Source: JAAFJM01 sp964529175
GTDB taxonomy: Bacteria > Bacteroidota > Bacteroidia > UKL13-3
Length of the DNA: 64,000 nucleotides
Assembly: GCA_964529175.1 (NCBI GenBank)
Contig: CAZGVO010000006.1
Coordinates: 1 to 64,000 of the forward strand
Direction: 5' to 3'
Positions 8,318 through 14,262 of the stretch are shown one piece after another. The notes under the pieces were generated by a model. The model did not search any database, was not told the DNA's origin, and was given only the letters and a program-made list of their open reading frames with translations. The position numbers were made by a program, and so were the translations under genes. How positions within the stretch are numbered: position 1 is the stretch's first letter; every line of letters starts with the position of its first letter.

Positions 8318-8605
8318 TTAGTACTTTTTGTTTAATTTATCTATTTTTTGTTTATTAATTAACAAACTGCTAGAACCATCCAACATAATACTTCCCTCAC
8401 CTAAAATTAGCCAATTAAGACTCAAACCAGGAAAAGCATCCATTATTTTACTAATTACGCGCAGGTTTACATTATGTTTTTTGTTCCTAATATTTCCTAA
8501 GGTACTGCTAGGAAAGCCAATGTATTTGGCAAAAGTGCCATAGTATTTAAACTCACCTTTTTCAAAAAGGTACTCCATGTTTTTAGCTAAAATTTTGTTA
8601 TCCAT
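8318..8605 (-). CDS. Small phage-repressor-like HTH protein
   Basis: This 95-residue protein carries a lambda-repressor-type helix-turn-helix: FAKYIGFPSSTLGNIRNKKHNVNLRVISKIMDAFPGLSLNWLILGEGSIM. The LNWLILGEG ending is a signature of short Bacteroidota and phage-type HTH proteins. It lacks any peptidase or dimerisation domain beyond about 25 trailing residues (IDKLNKKY end). Its start codon overlaps the end of the upstream HTH gene by 8 bp, so both are made from one message and probably translationally coupled. It could be a repressor or accessory DNA-binding protein. No integrase or other phage gene is nearby, so phage origin cannot be claimed. Confidence 0.72.
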   Translation of the reverse strand: MDNKILAKNMEYLFEKGEFKYYGTFAKYIGFPSSTLGNIRNKKHNVNLRVISKIMDAFPGLSLNWLILGEGSIMLDGSSSLLINKQKIDKLNKKY

Positions 8606-9023
8606 TATTATAATTCTCCTTGTAGTATAAACGTTTAAATTTTACCAATTCATCCTTAAGTTCAAATATTTCATGGTTTAGTCGCTGATTAATTTCGCGA
8701 CAGCTATCAAGCTTATACTGTAGTTCGTTTGGTATTGGCGGCATTGCTTGTGTATGGGCTATATTATTTTCTTTATCTATGTGTGTTTTTTCTTCAGTTT
8801 CGTGAAAAAACAAGCCAACTTCATTTTTGGTTAAATAATCAATAGAAACATGGTAAACCTCACATATTTTATATAAAGTACTTAATTTGCAGTCGTTTAC
8901 CTCAATCATTGAGTTAAAGCCCGGCAAACTCATATTTATTTGTTTGGCAAAAAAGCTCTTAGAAATCCCTTTGCTATTAATAATTTTATTAATCTTTTCT
9001 TTAATACTTACAACGTTTTTCAT
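8598..9023 (-). CDS. XRE-family transcriptional regulator with a coiled-coil tail
   Basis: Residues about 4-65 form an XRE HTH (INSKGISKSFFAKQINMSLPGFNSMI, then LSTLYKICEVYHVSIDYL). A polar linker follows, and a C-terminal segment (ELQYKLDSCREINQRLNHEIFELKDELVKFKRLY) has heptad spacing expected of a dimerising coiled coil. It has no ligand-binding or protease domain. The ATG at 9023 is the only good start. It overlaps the following small HTH gene by 8 bp. The pair stands alone between a DsbA operon and the initiator tRNA and may autoregulate. The target is unknown. High AT content upstream hides any clear operator. Confidence 0.75.
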   Translation of the reverse strand: MKNVVSIKEKINKIINSKGISKSFFAKQINMSLPGFNSMIEVNDCKLSTLYKICEVYHVSIDYLTKNEVGLFFHETEEKTHIDKENNIAHTQAMPPIPNELQYKLDSCREINQRLNHEIFELKDELVKFKRLYYKENYNNG

Positions 9024-9192
9024 ATAATTTTCTTACAAAGAAAAGAAATTTATATGAAAAAGATGCAAAAACAAAGAAAAATATTTAATTGCTTGAAAAT
9101 CTGTTTTTTGAAAATTAAATTATTTGATGTTTTATTACTATTTAAGATTTTATTTTTTTAAACACACACTCTACAGATTGTAGTAAATAAAA

Positions 9193-9215
9193 AAATCCCG
9201 CTATTAGCGGGATTT
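9193..9215 (-). terminator. Intrinsic terminator of the initiator tRNA gene
   Basis: The arms AAATCCCGCT and AGCGGGATTT flank a 3-nt loop. On the minus strand the stem is followed by a run of seven T residues, about 70 nt past the tRNA 3' end. The rest of 9024-9495 outside the tRNA holds only AT-rich spacer. Confidence 0.8.
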
Positions 9216-9283
9216 AGTGGGTAAAAAACTAGACAGCGTACAACTTGCGTACCACTTAAAAAGCTGCGAAGCCCTTATTTTAG

Positions 9284-9355
<72 letters not shown>

Positions 9356-9495
9356 ATGTATCGTTAAATGTGGTAATTTATCTTTTTTAGCCCAAATCAA
9401 AATTTTATTTCTAAACTTTTAGAAGGATAATTCTTTTGTTTTTGGGAGTGCAAATATAATACTGTTTCTTTGCAATCCTAATAAAAAATAAAAAA

Positions 9496-10383
9496 ATGTC
9501 GTTTCGTGCTGGTTTTGTAAGTATTATAGGTAAACCTAATGTTGGTAAATCTACTTTAATGAATGCCCTTTTGGGCGAAAAAATTTCTATCATAACGCCT
9601 AAGGCTCAAACCACTAGGCATAGAATTTTGGGAATTTATAATCAACCAGAGTATCAAATTGTTTTTTCTGACACTCCAGGAATTATTGAACCAAAATATA
9701 AATTACAAGGAAGTATGATGAAATTTGTGAACGAAAGTTTGCAAGATGCTGACTTGGTTATGTTTGTAACTGATTTTAATGAAAAAAACGAAGAACCTGA
9801 GCTAATTGAGCGCTTAAAGGTTATTCAAGCACCTCTTATTTGCATTATCAATAAAATTGATGAAAGCGATAATGATGGCGTGATGAAAAAAATTGAATTT
9901 TGGCGCAGCCAAGTCGATTTTAAAGAAGTAGTTCCAATTTCGGCAAGCAATAAATTTAATATTGACCTGCTTTTAAAAAGTGTTTTGACTTATTTACCCG
10001 AAGGAGCACCTTTTTACGAAACAGACCAAGTAACTGATAAATCGGAAAGATTTATTGCTTCGGAAATTTTGCGTGAAAAAATATTGCTACGCTACAAAGA
10101 AGAAATTCCTTATTCGGTTCAAGTAGAAATTGAATCGTTTAAAGATGAAGAAAAATTATTGCGTATTAGCGCCATTATTTACGTAATGCGTGATTCACAA
10201 AAACAAATAATGATAGGCAAGGGGGGAATTGCCATTAAAAACATGGGTATAGCTGCGCGTAGAGACCTAGAAAAGTTTTTTGGTAAACAAGTGTTCCTAC
10301 AAACTTTCGTTAAAGTAAAAGAAGGCTGGCGCGATAATAATAACCTTTTAAAAGAATGGGGTTATGATAATGATGGTAAATAA
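9496..10383 (+). CDS. era: GTPase Era (16S rRNA maturation, 30S assembly)
   Basis: This 295-residue GTPase binds the 3' end of 16S rRNA and couples 30S maturation to growth. All G motifs are present in order: GKPNVGKST (G1, about 12-20), the switch I region with TTRHRI, DTPG (G3), NKID (G4) and SAS (G5). The C-terminal KH domain ends with IMIGKGGIAIKNMGIAARRDLEKFF, the RNA-binding GxxG loop. Length and order are typical. The ATG at 9496 gives the canonical start. A likely promoter is TTG at 9442-9444, 20 bp, then TTTCTTTG at 9465-9472. A hairpin at 10438-10465 may end both this transcript and the convergent one. Confidence 0.96.
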   Translation: MSFRAGFVSIIGKPNVGKSTLMNALLGEKISIITPKAQTTRHRILGIYNQPEYQIVFSDTPGIIEPKYKLQGSMMKFVNESLQDADLVMFVTDFNEKNEEPELIERLKVIQAPLICIINKIDESDNDGVMKKIEFWRSQVDFKEVVPISASNKFNIDLLLKSVLTYLPEGAPFYETDQVTDKSERFIASEILREKILLRYKEEIPYSVQVEIESFKDEEKLLRISAIIYVMRDSQKQIMIGKGGIAIKNMGIAARRDLEKFFGKQVFLQTFVKVKEGWRDNNNLLKEWGYDNDGK

Positions 10384-10437
10384 TTGCTATCTATCTGCAA
10401 ATCAGATACTTGTATAAAATACTGATAATCAATAATA

Positions 10438-10465
10438 TAAGAGAGCAATTAAAACTGCTCTCTTA
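10438..10465. terminator. Hairpin between era and the convergent DUF2459-like gene
   Basis: The arms TAAGAGAGCA (10438-10447) and TGCTCTCTTA (10456-10465) form a perfect stem with an 8-nt loop. The stem overlaps the last codons of the minus-strand gene. There is no long T run on the plus strand, so its efficiency for era is doubtful. Confidence 0.5.
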
Positions 10466-11138
10466 TTCCACCTTCTAAGGCTGTCCAATAGCCAGTTTTA
10501 AAGCCAAACGATTTTAAAGCATTGTTTGTCCAAGTATTGCAAGTATGGAAAAAGCTAAATTCTTTATGAGCTTCGTAAATAACTTCCTTTTTAAAATTAT
10601 TGGTTTTAATTATTGGTGCAAGTGCTTCTCCATTATTTTGGGTAAAACTACCTTTTATAAATTCGCATAATTTAGAGTACTGTTCTTCGCCCATGTAAAT
10701 TTTACGAATAAATTTTCGGTCAAAAGGGTACTCATTTTCATAACTAACATGCATTACTGATTCGCCAAAACCGCAAAGCTGACCAAAAGCCGATAAATAA
10801 TTCATATCGTCCCATCTGCGGTTAGTGCGGTAAAAGTTTTTTTCAGTAAAACCAATACATAACCATTGTTTGCCTTCGGCAGCACCATCAAAATCAGCTT
10901 TATTAAAAACTGTTTCCCAGTCAGTTACTTCATTTTTTACGGGAACAATTATTTCGCTATGCAATCCATCGCCAGCCACATAAACTAAAACACCTTTATT
11001 TTTATATAAATAATCGGCATTTACATGAACCAAAGGTAAAACTAAACAGCATAGATAGTAAAATGAAGCTACTGCCAGAATGCTGTAGCAGGTTTTTAAA
11101 CCATATTGACCAATTTTATTTAATGTACTTTTTTGCAT
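10449..11138 (-). CDS. DUF2459 (TIGR02117-like) membrane-anchored protein
   Basis: I place the start at the ATG at 11138 (229 aa); a TTG 42 bp upstream would add 14 residues of no clear meaning. One N-terminal transmembrane segment (about 13-37) anchors a domain with the features I associate with DUF2459: VYVAGDGLHSEIIVPV with a conserved His, WLCIGF, FYRTNRRWDDMNYL, then a late HTCNTWTNNAL motif with Cys and Asn. The conserved His and Cys suggest a papain-like or amidase-type fold acting in the periplasm. That is inference; family members were noted near urease or PHA genes but have no firm function. Promoter elements overlap those of the divergent pseudouridine synthase gene. Confidence 0.75.
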   Translation of the reverse strand: MQKSTLNKIGQYGLKTCYSILAVASFYYLCCLVLPLVHVNADYLYKNKGVLVYVAGDGLHSEIIVPVKNEVTDWETVFNKADFDGAAEGKQWLCIGFTEKNFYRTNRRWDDMNYLSAFGQLCGFGESVMHVSYENEYPFDRKFIRKIYMGEEQYSKLCEFIKGSFTQNNGEALAPIIKTNNFKKEVIYEAHKEFSFFHTCNTWTNNALKSFGFKTGYWTALEGGIREQF

Positions 11139-11198
11139 TTGAATTTTTTTGAAAACGCGGCTAAGATAAGTTTTAGCCAAAACTATTATAAATAAACT

Positions 11199-11214
11199 TA
11201 CTTTTGCAAATATA
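11199..11214. promoter_or_regulatory. Two abutting divergent -7 elements
   Basis: TACTTTTG (11199-11206, plus strand) is directly followed by CAAATATA (11207-11214), which is TATATTTG on the minus strand. Both match TAnnTTTG exactly. The plus element would start transcription near 11213 for the pseudouridine synthase. The minus element would start it near 11200 for the DUF2459 gene, with a TTG box complement at 11232-11234 (17 bp spacing). RNA polymerase could not occupy both at once. Confidence 0.65.
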
Positions 11215-11228
11215 TTTTTTTAAATAAT

Positions 11229-12911
11229 ATGCAAAATAAAGACAATAGCAGTAAAAGAGATTCGAGGGTGGGAGGTAAGCCTACTGCTAAAAAAACAGCA
11301 ACAAGAGGAGGAAGCGGTTCAGTGAAAAGCAATTCAAGTTACAGTAAATCAGGAAGTTTTGGAAGCAAAAAACCTTTTGAAAGTAAAGGAAAATTTGCCG
11401 ATGATAAACCTTCGTATAAAAAGAAATCGTTTGGTGAGGATAAGTTTTCGGGTAGCCCTCGTAAACCTAGTACACGCGGAAGTTTTAGTAAAGATGGTTT
11501 TGATAAAAAACCATACGACAAAAAGAAATCGTTTGGTGAGGACAAGTTTTCAGACAGTCCACGCAAACCAAGCACACGTGGAAGTTTTAGCAAAGAAGGC
11601 TTTGATAAAAAACCATACGACAAAAAGAAATCGTTTGGTGAAGATAAGTTTTCAGATAGTCCACGCAAGCCAAGCACACGCGGAAGTTTTAGCAAAGACG
11701 GCTTTGACAAAAAACCATACGACAAAAAGAAATCATTTGGTGAGGATAAGTTTTCAGACAGTCCACGTAAACCAAGTACGCGCGGAAGTTTTAGCAAAGA
11801 AGGGTTTGATAAAAAACCATACGATAAAAAGAAATCGTTTGGAGAAGACAAGTTTGCTGATAAACCAAAAACAGGAAATAGTCGCTCATTTAGCAAGGAC
11901 AAACCTGCTAATGGCCGATTTGAAAAGAAAGCTTCTGCATTAAGAAAAGGCACCAAACCTCGCACCGAGCAAGAAGAATTTGAGGAAATAGTAAGAACTT
12001 ATCAGCCTAAACCAGATAATATAACAAGCAAAGAAACATTTAACAAAAAGGGAATTTCAGAAGATGCAAAATCATTCAGAAATAAAACCCCCATGAAAAG
12101 TGCCGAATTTAAAACTGTTAGAAAAAGGCAATTAGTTGAAGAAAAAAATAAAGGCGTTAATAAAAAATCGGCTGAAGAGGATTTAAATTATAGTGAAATT
12201 AGGTTAAACCGATTTATAGCCAATGCCGGAATTTGCAGCCGCAGAGAGGCTGATACCTTAATTGAAGCAGGTTTGGTTACCATTAACGGACAAGTAATTA
12301 CCGAAATGGGCTACAAAGTAAAAGCTGGTGACGATATTAGGTACAATGGTCAAAGGTTAAATGTAGAAGATAAAATCTATATTTTAATGAATAAACCTAA
12401 AGATGCCATAACCACTACTGATGATCCTGAAGGTAGAAGTACTGTTTTTGATTTAATAGAAGGCAAATTGGCGCAACGTGTTTTTGCTGTAGGCAGGTTA
12501 GATAGAAACACAACAGGTGTATTGCTATTAACCAACGATGGTGATTTGGCGCAACGTTTAACACATCCAAAGTTTGAAGTAGAAAAAGTGTATGTAGCTA
12601 CTTTAAACAAGCCATTAACCAAAAATGATATGTGGCAACTAGCAGGAGGTATTGATTTAGAAGATGGCCCAATTAAACCTGATGCTTTAGCATACTCTGA
12701 AGAAGAAAGAAAAGATGTAATTGGAGTTGAGATTCATAGCGGACGTAATAGAATTGTACATAGAATGTTTGAACACATGGGTTATTTGGTTGATAAACTT
12801 GATAGAGTAGCTTATGCAGGTTTAACCAAATCGAAGTTAAAGCGTGGCGAATGGCGCGAGTTAACCGATAAAGAACTAAAAATGGTAAGAAAAGCCGCTA
12901 AATTAGGCTAA
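11229..12911 (+). CDS. RsuA/RluB-family rRNA pseudouridine synthase with a repetitive basic N-terminal tail
   Basis: The C-terminal 240 residues are a complete S4-domain pseudouridine synthase. The S4 RNA-binding domain begins at about residue 324 (IRLNRFIANAGICSRREAD). The catalytic domain carries VGRLDRNTTGVLLLTNDGDLAQRL with the nucleophile Asp425, then FEVEKVYVA and SGRNRIVHRMFEHMGY. It isomerises a uridine in rRNA, probably 23S (RluB-type) or 16S. The first 320 residues are disordered, very rich in Lys, Ser, Gly, Phe and Arg. They contain four 34-residue repeats plus a degenerate fifth. Other Bacteroidota homologues carry low-complexity tails, as far as I recall, but tail function is unknown. 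A strong terminator follows. Confidence 0.92.
   Translation: MQNKDNSSKRDSRVGGKPTAKKTATRGGSGSVKSNSSYSKSGSFGSKKPFESKGKFADDKPSYKKKSFGEDKFSGSPRKPSTRGSFSKDGFDKKPYDKKKSFGEDKFSDSPRKPSTRGSFSKEGFDKKPYDKKKSFGEDKFSDSPRKPSTRGSFSKDGFDKKPYDKKKSFGEDKFSDSPRKPSTRGSFSKEGFDKKPYDKKKSFGEDKFADKPKTGNSRSFSKDKPANGRFEKKASALRKGTKPRTEQEEFEEIVRTYQPKPDNITSKETFNKKGISEDAKSFRNKTPMKSAEFKTVRKRQLVEEKNKGVNKKSAEEDLNYSEIRLNRFIANAGICSRREADTLIEAGLVTINGQVITEMGYKVKAGDDIRYNGQRLNVEDKIYILMNKPKDAITTTDDPEGRSTVFDLIEGKLAQRVFAVGRLDRNTTGVLLLTNDGDLAQRLTHPKFEVEKVYVATLNKPLTKNDMWQLAGGIDLEDGPIKPDALAYSEEERKDVIGVEIHSGRNRIVHRMFEHMGYLVDKLDRVAYAGLTKSKLKRGEWRELTDKELKMVRKAAKLG
11421..11858 (+). repeat. 102-bp in-frame tandem repeat (four units plus a partial fifth)
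   Basis: Units start at 11421, 11523, 11625 and 11727, exactly 102 bp apart, with a partial degenerate unit at 11829. Each codes for 34 residues of the form KKSFGEDKFSDSPRK then PSTRGSFSK-D/E-GFDKKPYDK. The units differ by a few bases, mostly synonymous, plus Asp/Glu at one position. Repeats of this kind expand and contract by slippage or recombination. Confidence 0.95.
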
Positions 12912-12919
12912 TAAAAAAA

Positions 12920-12942
12920 AGCTGTCTTTGTAAAAGACAGCT
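12920..12942 (+). terminator. Intrinsic terminator after the pseudouridine synthase
   Basis: The arms AGCTGTCTTT and AAAGACAGCT are separated by 3 nt and followed by T7, starting 9 nt after the stop codon. Confidence 0.88.
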
Positions 12943-12967
12943 TTTTTTATGGTCTTTAAGCAAAGAC

Positions 12968-12986
12968 ACAGGTTTTTAAAACCTGT
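12968..12986. repeat. 19-bp palindrome ACAGGTTTT/AAAACCTGT
   Basis: ACAGGTTTTTAAAACCTGT is self-complementary apart from the central base. It lies in the short gap between convergent transcripts, just after the terminator and before the 3' end of the DUF218 gene. Palindromes of this kind recur between genes in Bacteroidota, as far as I recall. No second copy is visible here. Confidence 0.45.
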
Positions 12987-13002
12987 CACGTCTAAGGTTA
13001 TC

Positions 13003-13557
13003 TTATAGATAATAAGCAAAAAATTCTCGAACAATTGAATATAAATCTCTAATTTCAAAATACCACGGACTAACACTGCTCACATCTTTAAAATGATGTT
13101 TTTTAAAAAGCATTTTAGTTCTTGTAACATGAAAATATTGCGATACCACAATGATACTTTTAAAGTTAAGGCTGTCTTGAAGTTTTAAAGTATTTTCTAC
13201 TGTGGCTAAAGTGTTGTTTCCAAAATCATCTATTGCAATGGCTGTATCTGGAACACCTTTTTCTATTAAATACGCTTTCATTTGAGTACCTTCATAAAAA
13301 CCCTCTATTCCAAGCCCTCCGCTTACCAATATTTTTTTTACTCGTCCTTTTTTATAAAGTGCTAAACCGCAATCCACCCGTTGTTTCAATCTTTCAGATA
13401 GGGTACCATCAGTATTTACCTTATTTCCAAGTATAACTGCTATGTCAGCTTTTTTATTTTCATCAGAGAGACCATCAATAATTATGATGGTTGAGTGAAT
13501 TATAAACCAAGAAACAAAAATGAAGGCAAAGTATTTTAAGTAGCTTAATATTTTCAT
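13003..13557 (-). CDS. YdcF/SanA-like DUF218 protein
   Basis: This 184-residue protein has an N-terminal signal anchor (LKYFAFIFVSWFIIHSTIIII, about 6-26) followed by a DUF218 Rossmann-like domain. The conserved features are ADIAVILGNKV (nucleotide or phosphate loop), SERLKQRVDCGLALYKKGRVKKILVSGG, and later IDDFGNNTLATVENT and VVSQYFHVTRTKMLFKK. SanA/YdcF/ElyC proteins of this family affect envelope integrity and may act on lipid-linked carbohydrate. The biochemical activity is not settled. It stands alone, convergent with the pseudouridine synthase gene and about 130 bp downstream of the gtrA-like gene on the same strand. Confidence 0.85.
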   Translation of the reverse strand: MKILSYLKYFAFIFVSWFIIHSTIIIIDGLSDENKKADIAVILGNKVNTDGTLSERLKQRVDCGLALYKKGRVKKILVSGGLGIEGFYEGTQMKAYLIEKGVPDTAIAIDDFGNNTLATVENTLKLQDSLNFKSIIVVSQYFHVTRTKMLFKKHHFKDVSSVSPWYFEIRDLYSIVREFFAYYL

Positions 13558-13689
13558 TTAATAGATAGATTACTCTTATAAATTTCTTAAATTTTGGTAT
13601 ATAATCGCTATTAATAATCAAAGTAATTCTGAAAATCGAACTAAATTAACCCAATTAACTTATTAACTGAATCACCTAAAACTCAAAAC

Positions 13690-14208
13690 CTATTCAAAAA
13701 TCTTATCTGGTTCAGGAACTTTAAATACCAAAAAGTTGGTGCCAATAAAGTTAAGCATTACATTAAGTAAAATAGAAATAATATTGGATACAAAAGGGCC
13801 ATTATTATTCAGCCATTCTGAAGTTTTTAGCCATTCCATAGATTTGAAAAAATCAGCCATGTATACATTTGGGAAAATATAATGGTCGCATAAAAAATTA
13901 AAACCTAGGTAAATAAAAAAAGTAATGGCGTAAACAGCAATGTACTTTATTAAATATTTTTCACCATCTTCCGTTTGGTCAACATAGGTCCAAAATTTAT
14001 TTAAGGTAAAACCTACAAAAAAGCCCATAATCCAACCTGCTGCTTTGGTTAATAAATTAAGCGCAGGAAACTGCAATGAAAGTAACCAAAATACCAGTAA
14101 ACTAACCATAGTACTTGATGTGCCAACTATGCCAAATTTAATAAATTTTTTAGCAGTTGGGTATTTTGCGAACCATACGCGCAGCTTTCTTATTGGACCT
14201 AAAATCAT
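13690..14208 (-). CDS. GtrA-family membrane protein
   Basis: I start this at the ATG at 14208 (172 aa, MILGPIRKLRVW); an upstream TTG at 14244 would add 12 residues and would overlap the -7 element TATATTTG at 14221-14228. The protein has four transmembrane segments and opens with the typical GtrA phrase FIKFGIVGTSSTMVSLLVFWLL. It continues with GFFVGFTLNKFWTYV, the conserved N-x-x-W-T/V motif, and a final segment FVSNIISILLNVMLNFIGTNFLVF. GtrA-like proteins help flip or use undecaprenyl-phosphate-linked sugars for LPS or teichoic acid decoration. A cognate glycosyltransferase is not adjacent, so its substrate is unknown. Confidence 0.87.
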   Translation of the reverse strand: MILGPIRKLRVWFAKYPTAKKFIKFGIVGTSSTMVSLLVFWLLSLQFPALNLLTKAAGWIMGFFVGFTLNKFWTYVDQTEDGEKYLIKYIAVYAITFFIYLGFNFLCDHYIFPNVYMADFFKSMEWLKTSEWLNNNGPFVSNIISILLNVMLNFIGTNFLVFKVPEPDKIFE

Positions 14209-14262
14209 TTTTTTGTTGGGCAAATATATTGATATTCGATACAAATACCGATTTTCGCCACT

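Noticed and set aside
8318..9023. Prophage remnant around the two HTH genes
   Set aside because: No integrase, structural gene, attachment repeat or tRNA disruption is present; the adjacent tRNA is intact.
10402..10413. 12-mer TCAGATACTTGT shared with 38568-38579
   Set aside because: A single 12-bp match is expected by chance in 64 kb, and the flanks do not align convincingly.
11339..11965. A long minus-strand frame and a second plus-strand frame over the repeat tail of the pseudouridine synthase gene
   Set aside because: Both stay open only because the 102-bp repeat unit is a multiple of three and lacks stops in those frames; the proteins are repetitive shadows of the real tail.
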